Assembly: GCF_000300335.1 (NCBI RefSeq)
Contig: NZ_AMRM01000015.1
Coordinates: 62,001 to 126,000, forward strand
DNA length: 64,000 bases
From: Nitratireductor pacificus pht-3B
GTDB lineage: Bacteria > Pseudomonadota > Alphaproteobacteria > Rhizobiales > Rhizobiaceae
Reading direction: 5' to 3'
Both the position numbers and the translations under genes were made by a program. The notes under the pieces are model-generated. The model searched no databases and had not been told where the DNA came from. It worked only from the letters and a program-made list of their open reading frames with translations. The stretch's first letter is position 1. Each line of letters begins with the position of its first letter. Below are positions 9,627 through 17,463 of this stretch, in pieces.

Positions 9627-10511
9627 TCACCCGCCCGCGGACGGCTTGTTCCAATGAATGTGCTCCAGCGCCTGGATGCGGCCGCGCGAGGCGTCCCAGT
9701 CCTTGTGGGTCACCCGGTCGATGATGGCTTCCACCAGCGCGAGGAGCGCGACGCTGGAATCCCAGGTGCGGCCCGCATCGATGGCGCAGGGCAGCACCAC
9801 CTTCGCATAGCGCGAGATCGGCGAGAGCCAGTTGTCGGTGATCAGCACGATGCGCGCCCTGCGCTCGCCGAGTAGCTCGCTCAGATGCACCAGGTCGCGC
9901 TGGTAGCGGCGGATGTCGAACAGCACCACCACGTCGCTGGCTTTCACGTCGAGCAGTTGGTCGTCCCAGGTGGATGTCTGGTCCTGGAAGCGGCGCACAT
10001 TCGGCCGCACGATGCGCAGATGCGCGGCCATGTAGCGGGCGATGGCGTCGCTGAAACGTCCACCAAGGCAGTAGCAGGCAGCCTTGTGATCCGACAGGAG
10101 CGCGCAGGCCGCCTCGAACTCACTCTCGGGAATCGCGTCGAGCGTCGCGGCGATGTTCACCGCCGCGCGGTCGAAATAGGCGCCGAGCGCCGACCCCGCA
10201 TGGGACCGTTCGCCCTTCTCCAGCGGCGACAGGAGTTCCGCCTGTATCTCGGCGCGCAGCGCGCGCTGGAACTCCGGATAGCCGGAAAAGCCGAGGCGGG
10301 AGACGAACCTCAACACGGTCGGCGCGCTGGTTCCGGCAAGCTCGGCAAACTCGGCGACGGTCGAAAGGCCGCTGCTCGGATAGTTGGCCAGGAAGGAATG
10401 CGCCACCTTCCGCTCCGCGTCGGTCATCTGGCCGAGCGCTTCGTGCACCTGCTCCCTGGTCCCCAAAACGTCTCCCCTTCCCGCTCGCCGTTCTTCCGCG
10501 GCGCACATCAA
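9627..10511 (-). CDS. MurR/RpiR family transcriptional regulator (first copy)
   Basis: The protein has 294 residues. The N-terminal helix-turn-helix (LSTVAEFAELAGTSAPTVLRFVSRLGFSGYPEFQ in pattern, near residues 49-83) is diagnostic of the RpiR family. The rest is a SIS domain (about 125-260), which usually binds a phosphosugar or related effector. It is transcribed away from the hydrolase/TRAP/ligase operon starting at 10635, and the shared 123-base region holds two candidate operators. It is thus the likely regulator of that operon. The start could be the second methionine or a later codon. Confidence 0.9.
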   Translation of the reverse strand: MMCAAEERRAGRGDVLGTREQVHEALGQMTDAERKVAHSFLANYPSSGLSTVAEFAELAGTSAPTVLRFVSRLGFSGYPEFQRALRAEIQAELLSPLEKGERSHAGSALGAYFDRAAVNIAATLDAIPESEFEAACALLSDHKAACYCLGGRFSDAIARYMAAHLRIVRPNVRRFQDQTSTWDDQLLDVKASDVVVLFDIRRYQRDLVHLSELLGERRARIVLITDNWLSPISRYAKVVLPCAIDAGRTWDSSVALLALVEAIIDRVTHKDWDASRGRIQALEHIHWNKPSAGG

Positions 10512-10519
10512 ATCGATCC

Positions 10520-10533
10520 GTAATAAAAATTAC
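10520..10533. promoter_or_regulatory. Candidate RpiR operator 1, GTAAT-AAAA-ATTAC
   Basis: This perfect inverted repeat (5-base arms, 4-base spacer) lies in the AT-rich divergent promoter between the RpiR gene and the hydrolase operon, 9 bases upstream of the regulator start codon. RpiR family proteins such as HexR recognise TGTAAT...ATTACA-type sites, which this resembles. Binding is inferred. Confidence 0.55.
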
Positions 10534-10557
10534 ACAATTGACAAACGAGCTGCAATG

Positions 10558-10571
10558 CTAATCATTATTAC
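10558..10571. promoter_or_regulatory. Candidate RpiR operator 2, GTAAT-AATG-ATTAG on the minus strand
   Basis: Read on the minus strand, this site repeats the arms of the 10520 site with one mismatch in the symmetric pair. The two centres are 38 bases apart within the same divergent promoter. Two related sites in one short region strengthen the operator reading. Confidence 0.45.
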
Positions 10572-10634
10572 AAATTGGCATAAGCGGTCGCCCGCGGGAA
10601 ACGGGCATCACTGGCAGGCGAGGAGAGCGTTCTG

Positions 10635-11435
10635 GTGGCAAAGGCGTGGCTTGACCCATCCGAGGGTTCGCCCGTCGCGATCGAGCGGCGGGATGGGCGT
10701 TCGCCCGTCATTCTCGTCTGCGAGCACGCTTCGCGAACCATTCCCCGCGCCCTCGGCACGTTGGGCGTGAAGCCCGAAACCCTGACCAGCCACGCCGCCT
10801 GGGACCTGGGCGCGCTCGAGGTCTCCCGCCGGCTTTCCGCCCTGCTCGACGCGCCGCTGATCCACCAGCGCTTCTCGCGCCTCGTCTATGATTGCAACCG
10901 TCCGCCCGAGGCGCCCGACGCCATCCCGGAAATGAGCGAGGTCCACGCCGTCCCCGGCAATCGCCGCCTGAGCGAGGCCGCGCGTCGCCAGCGCGTCACC
11001 GGCATCTACCATCCCTTTCGCGATGCGCTCGCTTCACTGATCGACGAACGGGCGGCCATGAAGCCCGCACCGGTGATCGTCACGATCCATTCCTTCACGC
11101 GCGTCTATTTCGGCATCACCCGACACCGGGCGGTCGGCATCCTGCATGACCGCGACCGGCGGCTGGCCGATGCCATGCTGGCGCTCTGCGAGCGCGAGGG
11201 CATCGCCAACGCCCTGCGCAACTACCCCTACGGCCCCGATGACGGGGTCACGCACACCTTGCGCGAGCACGCGATTTCGCGCGGGCTCGTCAATGTGATG
11301 ATCGAGATCTGCAGCGATCTGATCCGCGACGCGGCGGAGCAGGACGACTGGGCGAAACGCCTAGCGCTTCTCCTCGGAGCAGCACTCGACGATCTGGATA
11401 TCGAAACACACGCCGCCGGCCCGGCGAAAGCGTGA
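10635..11435 (+). CDS. N-formylglutamate amidohydrolase family hydrolase
   Basis: The protein has 266 residues and starts at GTG 10635 behind GAGGAGAG. The family pattern is clear: VILVCEHASRTIP with a metal-binding HAS near residue 31, AAWDLGALEVSR, FSRLVYDCNRPP, and IVTIHSFTRVYFG, where the histidine before SFT is a conserved metal ligand. Known relatives (HutG) cleave N-formylglutamate to formate and glutamate. No histidine-degradation genes are nearby. As first gene of an operon with a glutamine-synthetase-like ligase, it more likely cleaves another glutamate amide. That reassignment is inference. Confidence 0.85.
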   Translation: MAKAWLDPSEGSPVAIERRDGRSPVILVCEHASRTIPRALGTLGVKPETLTSHAAWDLGALEVSRRLSALLDAPLIHQRFSRLVYDCNRPPEAPDAIPEMSEVHAVPGNRRLSEAARRQRVTGIYHPFRDALASLIDERAAMKPAPVIVTIHSFTRVYFGITRHRAVGILHDRDRRLADAMLALCEREGIANALRNYPYGPDDGVTHTLREHAISRGLVNVMIEICSDLIRDAAEQDDWAKRLALLLGAALDDLDIETHAAGPAKA

Positions 11436-11492
11436 TGAAGAAACACAGGGCAAAGCGGGAACGGGAGATTCGATAATGGGAGACCGGAGCCG

Positions 11493-12002
11493 ATGCCGAA
11501 CGCCATAAGGCGCTATGTGCGCTTCATCGACCGGACCAACGAGATCGTCGGGCTGATCATGATGTACATGATCTTCCTGATGATCGGCATCCTTCTGTAT
11601 TCGTCGATCATGAAGACCGTCGCCATCCCGCCCCTGTGGACGCTGGAAATGGCGCAGTTCGTGATGGTCACCTACTACATGGTGGGCGGCGGCTGGGCGC
11701 TGAAGAACGACGCCCATGTGCGCATGGACCTGATCTACGCCAACTGGCAGCCCCGCACCAAGGCGCTGATAGACACCGTCACCGTCCTGTTCCTGATCTT
11801 CTACCTGTGCCTGCTGCTCTATGGCGGGTTCTCCTCCACCTCCTACGCCCTGAAATACGGCGAGACCAGCTACTCGGCCTGGTCGCCCTACATGGCGCCG
11901 GTCAAGATCATCATGTGCTTCGGCATCGCCCTGACGCTGCTACAGGCGGTCGCGCAGCTCTTCAAGGACATCGCCATCGCGCGCGGGGAGGAAATCTCTT
12001 GA
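11493..12002 (+). CDS. dctQ: TRAP transporter small permease subunit (second system)
   Basis: The protein has 169 residues and starts at ATG 11493. It has four predicted membrane segments and the DctQ pattern WTLEMAQFVMVTYYMVGGGWALKNDAHVRMDL in the middle, in which the ALKNDAHVRMDL part is characteristic. The stop TGA overlaps the next start (TTGA at 11999-12002). It belongs to the operon headed by the N-formylglutamate amidohydrolase-like gene. Confidence 0.92.
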   Translation: MPNAIRRYVRFIDRTNEIVGLIMMYMIFLMIGILLYSSIMKTVAIPPLWTLEMAQFVMVTYYMVGGGWALKNDAHVRMDLIYANWQPRTKALIDTVTVLFLIFYLCLLLYGGFSSTSYALKYGETSYSAWSPYMAPVKIIMCFGIALTLLQAVAQLFKDIAIARGEEIS

Positions 12003-13321
12003 GCTACGAACTCACCGCGATCCTGATGTTCGCCGGCATGATGGGCCTGCTCCTGACCGGACAGCGCGTGTTCGGCGCCATCGGCTTCATCGCCGTCGTC
12101 TTCACGCTTCTCCTGTGGGGAACGGGCGGCTCGGAGATCGCCTTCTCGGCCGCCATGAAGCTCATGAAATGGTACGCGCTGCTGACGCTGCCGCTGTTCA
12201 TCTACATGGGCTACATGCTGTCGGAATCGGGCATCGCCGACGACCTCTACAAGATGTTCCATGTCTGGTTCGGGCCGGTGCGCGGCGGGCTGGCTATCGG
12301 CACCATCGCGCTGATGGTCGTGATCTCGGCGATGAACGGCCTGTCGGTCGCCGGCATGGCGATCGGCGCCACCATCGCCCTGCCCGAGCTTCTGCGGCGC
12401 GGCTACGACAAGGTGATGGTGACCGGCGTCATCCAGGCGGGCTCCTCGCTCGGCATCCTCGTGCCGCCCAGCGTCGTGCTGGTGCTCTACGCGATGATCG
12501 CCCGCCAGCCGGTCGGCCAGCTCTGGCTCGCCGGGGTCTTTCCGGGCCTGCTGATGGCCGGGCTGTTCATCCTCTACATCGCCGTCCGCTGCTGGCTCCA
12601 GCCGAAGCTCGGCCCGGCCCTGCCGGCGGAGGAACGGGCCATGCCGCTCTCCGAGAAGCTGAAGCTTCTGTCGGCCGGCATCCTGCCCTTCATGATCTTC
12701 TTCCTGATGACCGGCCTGTTCGTCATGGGCGTGACCAGCCTCGTCGAGAGTTCGGCCATCGGCGCGGTCTCGGCGACCGCCGCAGCCGCCATCCGCGGGC
12801 GCCTGACGCTGAAGGTGATCCACAGCACCGTGCGCAACACGCTGTCCGTCTCGTGCATGTTCATGTGGATCATACTCGCCGCGCTCTGCTTCGGCGCGGT
12901 GTTCGACGGGCTGGGCGCGGTCAAGGCGATCGAGGGCTTCTTCATCGGCGAGCTGGGTCTCTCGCCCTGGGAGATCCTGATCCTGATGCAGCTCTCCTAC
13001 CTGATCATGGGCATGTTCCTGGACGACACTGCGATGCTGGTCATCGTCGCGCCGCTCTACGTGCCGCTGGTCAAGCTGCTCGGCTTCGACCTGATCTGGT
13101 ACGGCGTGCTCTACACGATCACCTGCCAGATCGCCTACATGACCCCGCCCTTCGGCTACAACCTGTTCCTGATGCGCGCCATGGCGCCGCCGGAAGTCAG
13201 CCTGCGCGACATCTACCGCTCCATCATACCCTTCGTCGCGGTGATGATCCTGGCCCTGATCATCGTCATGGCCTTCCCGCAGATCGCCCTGTGGCTACCG
13301 CAACACATCTACATCCGCTGA
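11999..13321 (+). CDS. dctM: TRAP transporter large permease subunit (second system)
   Basis: I chose TTG 11999, overlapping the dctQ stop, because a strong ribosome site GGGGAGGAAA lies directly before it. This gives 440 residues; ATG 12026 is the alternative. About 12 hydrophobic segments are present, with SAMNGLSVAGMAIGATIALPELL, SSLGILVPPS and TPPFGYNLFL matching the DctM family. This system is only loosely similar to the first TRAP system in the window and probably has a different substrate. Confidence 0.92.
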   Translation: MSYELTAILMFAGMMGLLLTGQRVFGAIGFIAVVFTLLLWGTGGSEIAFSAAMKLMKWYALLTLPLFIYMGYMLSESGIADDLYKMFHVWFGPVRGGLAIGTIALMVVISAMNGLSVAGMAIGATIALPELLRRGYDKVMVTGVIQAGSSLGILVPPSVVLVLYAMIARQPVGQLWLAGVFPGLLMAGLFILYIAVRCWLQPKLGPALPAEERAMPLSEKLKLLSAGILPFMIFFLMTGLFVMGVTSLVESSAIGAVSATAAAAIRGRLTLKVIHSTVRNTLSVSCMFMWIILAALCFGAVFDGLGAVKAIEGFFIGELGLSPWEILILMQLSYLIMGMFLDDTAMLVIVAPLYVPLVKLLGFDLIWYGVLYTITCQIAYMTPPFGYNLFLMRAMAPPEVSLRDIYRSIIPFVAVMILALIIVMAFPQIALWLPQHIYIR

Positions 13322-13426
13322 GAAAACGGGAGACCGGCCGAGCAAAGGAGGTGAGGAAGAGATCAGAAGCCTGCGCGAGAAGGAACCGGCAAGCGGCCGG
13401 AAAAACAATGAGAGGAGTGAACGGAG

Positions 13427-14479
13427 ATGCAGAACAGACGCGATTTTCTCAAGAAGGCGGGCATCGCTTCGGCGGCCGCCACCGGCGCCTCGGCGCTCGC
13501 CATGCCGCACGTCCGCGCGCAAAGCCAGATCAAGTGGCGGCTGCAGACCTATGCCGGACCGGCGCTGGCCGAGCATGTGGTGAAGCCCGCCATCGACGCT
13601 TTCAACAAGGTGGCCAATGGCGAGATGGTGATCGAGCTCTACACGGCCGACCAGTTGGTACCGACGGGCGAACTGTTCCGCGCCATGCAGGCCGGCACGA
13701 TCGACGCCGTGCAGTCGGATGAGGACTCCATGGCCGCACCGGTCGACGTCTCCGTCTTCGGCGGCTACTTCCCCTTCGCCACTCGCTATTCGCTCGACGT
13801 GCCTGTCCTGTTCAACCAGTGGGGCCTGAAGGAGATCTGGGAGGAAGCCTACAGCGAGGTCGAGAACGTCACCTGGCTCTCCGCCGGTTCCTGGGACCCC
13901 TGCCACTTCAACACGGTCGAGCCGATCAACAGCCTCGCCGACCTGAAGGGCAAGCGCGTCTTCACCTTCCCGACAGCCGGCAAGTTCCTCGCCCAGTTCG
14001 GCGTCGTGCCGGTGACCATCCCCTACGAGGATGTCGAGGTGGCCGTGCAGACGGGCGAGCTCGACGGCATCGCCTGGTCGGGCATCACCGAGGACTACAC
14101 GGTCGGCTGGGCCGACGTGACCAACTACTTCCTGACCAACAACATCACCGGCGCCTGGATTGGCTCCTTCTTCGCCAACACCGAACGCTGGAACGAGGTG
14201 CCGGACCACCTGAAGGCGCTGTTCCAGCTCTGCATGGACTCCTCCCACTACTACCGTCAGTGGTGGTACTGGGGCGGCGAGGCCAAGCTGCGCGTCGAGG
14301 GCACCAAGCTGCAGCTCACCACCATCCCCGACGCCGAATGGGCGCAGGTGGAGGAAGCGGCGGCGAAGTTCTGGGACGAGATCGCCGCGCAGAGCGAACG
14401 CAGCGCCCGCGTGGTCAAGATCCTGAAGGACTACAACGCCGCCATGGGCAAGGCGGGCCGGCCCTATCGCTACACCTGA
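13427..14479 (+). CDS. dctP: TRAP transporter solute-binding protein (second system), Tat exported
   Basis: The protein has 350 residues and starts at ATG 13427 behind GAACGGAG. The N-terminus has a twin-arginine signal (RRDFLKK, residues 4-10) with cleavage after HVRAQ, so it is exported folded. The DctP features LYTADQLVPTGELFRAMQAGTIDA and LADLKGKRVFTFPTAGK are present; the arginine of GKRVF normally binds the ligand carboxylate. The aromatic-rich stretch SSHYYRQWWYWGG near residues 272-284 is characteristic of one DctP subgroup. A 105-base gap separates it from dctM. Confidence 0.92.
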   Translation: MQNRRDFLKKAGIASAAATGASALAMPHVRAQSQIKWRLQTYAGPALAEHVVKPAIDAFNKVANGEMVIELYTADQLVPTGELFRAMQAGTIDAVQSDEDSMAAPVDVSVFGGYFPFATRYSLDVPVLFNQWGLKEIWEEAYSEVENVTWLSAGSWDPCHFNTVEPINSLADLKGKRVFTFPTAGKFLAQFGVVPVTIPYEDVEVAVQTGELDGIAWSGITEDYTVGWADVTNYFLTNNITGAWIGSFFANTERWNEVPDHLKALFQLCMDSSHYYRQWWYWGGEAKLRVEGTKLQLTTIPDAEWAQVEEAAAKFWDEIAAQSERSARVVKILKDYNAAMGKAGRPYRYT

Positions 14480-14492
14480 ACACACGGGCACT

Positions 14493-14643
14493 CGCCCCTC
14501 ACCCTTACCCTCTCCCCGTAAAACGGGGAGAGGGGGTCGCCAACGTCACAACGAGTTTCCTTCTCCCCGTGAATGGGGGTCCGAAGGACGGGCCGAGACC
14601 CGTGGCTCGGCCCCGGTTGGTGCCGGCAGGCGGATGAGGGGCG
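14493..14643. repeat. REP-like intergenic palindromic element, copy 1
   Basis: The 151-base element is bounded by inverted ends CGCCCCTCA (14493-14501) and TGAGGGGCG (14635-14643). It contains a 12-bp hairpin with an AAA loop (14508-14534) and a block starting CCGAAGGACGGG that is nearly identical to the element at 18623-18719. It lies between the solute-binding protein and ligase genes, where the hairpin could protect upstream mRNA and reduce downstream expression. Confidence 0.8.
14508..14534 (+). terminator. Strong hairpin between dctP and the ligase gene
   Basis: A 12-bp perfect stem (CCCTCTCCCCGT against ACGGGGAGAGGG) closes on an AAA loop, 28 bases after the dctP stop. No T-run follows, so partial attenuation or mRNA stabilisation is more likely than full termination. 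It is part of the REP-like element. Confidence 0.55.
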
Positions 14644-14693
14644 GGCGCAGACTAAAGATCACCACCAAGGCAGACACAGACAGGACAGACCAG

Positions 14694-16061
14694 ATGGCGG
14701 GCAAACTAACTTTGGAAGGGCTGAAGGCCGCGGCCGAGAAGGGCGAGATCGACACCGTACTGGTGGCCCTCGTCGACATGCAGGGCCGGCTGATGGGCAA
14801 GCGCTTCCATGTGGACTTCTTCCTCGCGAGCGGCTTCGAGGAGACCCACGGCTGCAACTACCTGCTCGCCACCGATCTGGAAATGGTCACGGTGGAAGGC
14901 TTCAAGGCGACAAGCTGGGAGGCGGGTTACGGCGACTACACGATGAAGCCTGATCTCTCCACGCTGCGCCGCATTCCCTGGCTCGAGGGCACGGCTCTGG
15001 TGCTGTGCGACGTGCTCGACCACCACACCCATGAGGACGTGCCGCATTCGCCGCGCGCCGTCCTGAAAAGGCAGGTCGCGAGGCTCGAGGCGATGGGCAT
15101 GAAGGCCATGATGGCCTCGGAGCTAGAATTCTTCCTGTTCCGCGATTCCTTCGAGGAAGCGAGCGCCAAGGGCTATCGCGGCCTGGAGCGGATCGGCGCC
15201 TACAACGAGGACTACCACATCTTCCAGACCACCAAGGAAGAGGATGTGATGCGCGCCATCCGCAACGGGCTGAACGGTGCCGACATACCGGTCGAGAACT
15301 CCAAGGGCGAGGCGGACGCCGGGCAGGAGGAGATCAATGTGCGCTATGCCGACGCGCTGACCATGGCCGACCGGCACGCCATCATCAAGAACGGTTGCAA
15401 GGAGATCGCCTGGCAGAAGGGCCGCGCCGTCAGCTTCATGGCGAAGTGGGACAACCAGGCGGCCGGCAGCTCCGCACATGTCCACCAGTCGCTGTGGTCG
15501 CTCGACGGCAAGCCCCTGTTCTTCGACCCCGAGGGCGAGCACGGCATGTCGGCGATGATGCGCCGCTATCTCGCAGGCCTGCTGGCGCATGCCGGAGAGA
15601 TCACCTATTTCCTCGCCCCCTACATCAACTCCTACAAGCGTTTCGCCGCCGGCACCTTCGCGCCGACGAAGGCGATCTGGTCGTTCGACAACCGCACGGC
15701 GGGCTATCGCGTCTGCGGCGGCGACACCAGGGCCGTACGGGCGGAATGCCGCGTGGGCGGCGCGGATCTGAATCCCCATCTGGCGTTTGCGGCGTTGATC
15801 GCGGCAGGGCTGGATGGCATTGAAAACGAGAGAGAACTGGAACCGGCCTTCGTCGGCGATGCGTATCACGGCAGCGGGATCCGGGAGATCCCGTCCACCC
15901 TGCGCGACGCGACGACCGCCCTCGACAGTTCCGAAATGCTGCGCAAGGCGTTTGGCGACGATGTGATCGACCATTATGTCCACGCGGCCCGCTGGGAACA
16001 GACAGAGTATGACCGCCGCGTCACCGATTGGGAGATCAGGCGCGGCTTCGAGAGAGCATGA
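14694..16061 (+). CDS. Glutamine-synthetase-family gamma-glutamyl amide ligase
   Basis: The protein has 455 residues from ATG 14694; an in-frame ATG at 14634 lies inside the repeat element and is rejected. The GS fold is shown by MQGRLMGKR in the N-terminal beta-grasp part, metal-binding glutamates in MASELEFFLF and DAGQEEINVRY, the ATP-site AGSSAHVHQSLW and the arginine-rich FDNRTAGYRVCG. The sequence is of the PuuA/GlnT-like group, which joins glutamate to amines rather than ammonia. With adjoining aldehyde and alcohol dehydrogenases it probably makes a gamma-glutamyl amide of an imported amine or amino alcohol. The substrate is inferred. Confidence 0.88.
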   Translation: MAGKLTLEGLKAAAEKGEIDTVLVALVDMQGRLMGKRFHVDFFLASGFEETHGCNYLLATDLEMVTVEGFKATSWEAGYGDYTMKPDLSTLRRIPWLEGTALVLCDVLDHHTHEDVPHSPRAVLKRQVARLEAMGMKAMMASELEFFLFRDSFEEASAKGYRGLERIGAYNEDYHIFQTTKEEDVMRAIRNGLNGADIPVENSKGEADAGQEEINVRYADALTMADRHAIIKNGCKEIAWQKGRAVSFMAKWDNQAAGSSAHVHQSLWSLDGKPLFFDPEGEHGMSAMMRRYLAGLLAHAGEITYFLAPYINSYKRFAAGTFAPTKAIWSFDNRTAGYRVCGGDTRAVRAECRVGGADLNPHLAFAALIAAGLDGIENERELEPAFVGDAYHGSGIREIPSTLRDATTALDSSEMLRKAFGDDVIDHYVHAARWEQTEYDRRVTDWEIRRGFERA

Positions 16062-16062
16062 G

Positions 16063-17463
16063 ATGACGAACACCCCATCCAGAACATTGCAGTGCATTTC
16101 CCCGATTGACGGCTCGGTCTATGCCGAACGTCCCGTCATGGACCCGGACAAGGCGGCCGCTCTTCTCGCGCGCGCCCGTCCCGCCCAGAAGGCCTGGGCA
16201 GGGCGCCCGCTCGACGAGCGCATCGCGCTGGTCAATGCCGGCGTCGCGCGCCTCAACGAGATGACCGACGAGGTTGTGCCGGAACTCGCCCACATGATGG
16301 GACGCCCGGTGCGCTATGGCGGTGAGTTCGGCGGCATGAACGAGCGTTCCGCCTATATGGCTGAAATCGCCGCGCGGGCGCTGGCGCCCATCGTCATCGA
16401 GGATTCCGAGGCGTTCGACCGGCACATCGCCCACGATCCGCATGGCGTGGTCGGCGTCATCGCTCCCTGGAACTATCCCTACATGACGGCGATGAACACC
16501 ATCGTCCCCGCGCTGATCGCCGGCAATGCCGTTGCCGTGAAGCATGCGACCCAGACACTGCTCGTCGGCGAACGCATCGTCCGCGCCTTCCACGAGGCGG
16601 GCATCCCGGAGGAGTTGTTCGTCAACCTGTTCCTCGATCATCAGGGCACGGAAAAGCTCATCGGCGCCCGCGCCTTCGACTTCGTCAACTTCACCGGCTC
16701 CGTCGGTGGCGGTCAGGCCATCGAGAGGGCGGCCGCAGGCACCTTCACCGGCCTTGGGCTGGAACTGGGCGGCAAGGACCCCGGCTATGTCATGGAGGAC
16801 GCCGACCTCGACTGGGCCGTGGACGTGCTGATGGACGGCGCGATGTACAATGCCGGCCAGTGCTGCTGCGGCATCGAGCGCATCTATGTGGCGGAACCCC
16901 TGTTCGATGCCTTCGTCGAGAAATCCGTTGCCTGGGTGTCGAAACTCAAGCTCGGCAACCCGATTTCACCGGAAACCACCATTGGTCCGATGGCCAACCG
17001 CCGCTTTGCCGACACGGTGCGCTCGCAGACCGAGGACGCGGTTTCGCAGGGCGCCAGCAGGCTGATCGACGCGACGCTGTTCCCGGAGGATGACGGCGGC
17101 ACCTATCTGATGCCGCAGGTGCTCGTCGGCGTGAACCACCAGATGCGCGTGATGCGCGAGGAAAGCTTCGGCCCGGTCGTCGGCATCATGCCGGTGAAGG
17201 ACGACGCCGAGGCACTGACCCTGATGAACGATTGCGAGTTCGGCCTGACGGCGTCCCTGTGGACTGCCGATCCCGAGCGCGCGGCCCGGCTGGGCGCCGA
17301 AATCGAGACCGGCACCGTGTTCATGAACCGCGCCGACTATCTGGACCCCGCGCTCTGCTGGACCGGCTGCAAGAACACCGGCCGCGGCGGCGCGCTGTCC
17401 GAGATCGGCTACCACAACCTCACCCGACCCAAATCCTACCACCTCAGGAAGAAGCAAGCATGA
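16063..17463 (+). CDS. NAD(P)-dependent aldehyde dehydrogenase
   Basis: ATG 16063, one base after the ligase stop, gives 466 residues. The ALDH elements are VIAPWNYPYMTAMN, the NAD-site FTGSVGGGQ, the general base in LELGGKDPG, and the catalytic cysteine in the unusual triple NAGQCCCGIER. MREESFGPVVGIM and NRADYLDPALCWTGCKNTGRG complete the fold. In PuuC-like fashion it may oxidise a gamma-glutamyl aldehyde made by the alcohol dehydrogenase encoded next. The stop overlaps the next ATG (ATGA). Confidence 0.9.
   Translation: MTNTPSRTLQCISPIDGSVYAERPVMDPDKAAALLARARPAQKAWAGRPLDERIALVNAGVARLNEMTDEVVPELAHMMGRPVRYGGEFGGMNERSAYMAEIAARALAPIVIEDSEAFDRHIAHDPHGVVGVIAPWNYPYMTAMNTIVPALIAGNAVAVKHATQTLLVGERIVRAFHEAGIPEELFVNLFLDHQGTEKLIGARAFDFVNFTGSVGGGQAIERAAAGTFTGLGLELGGKDPGYVMEDADLDWAVDVLMDGAMYNAGQCCCGIERIYVAEPLFDAFVEKSVAWVSKLKLGNPISPETTIGPMANRRFADTVRSQTEDAVSQGASRLIDATLFPEDDGGTYLMPQVLVGVNHQMRVMREESFGPVVGIMPVKDDAEALTLMNDCEFGLTASLWTADPERAARLGAEIETGTVFMNRADYLDPALCWTGCKNTGRGGALSEIGYHNLTRPKSYHLRKKQA

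Noticed and set aside
10635-11435. Assignment of the hydrolase as HutG of histidine degradation
   Set aside because: No hutU, hutH, hutI or hutF genes are nearby, and the operon contains gamma-glutamyl ligase and dehydrogenase genes; the family name is kept but not the pathway.
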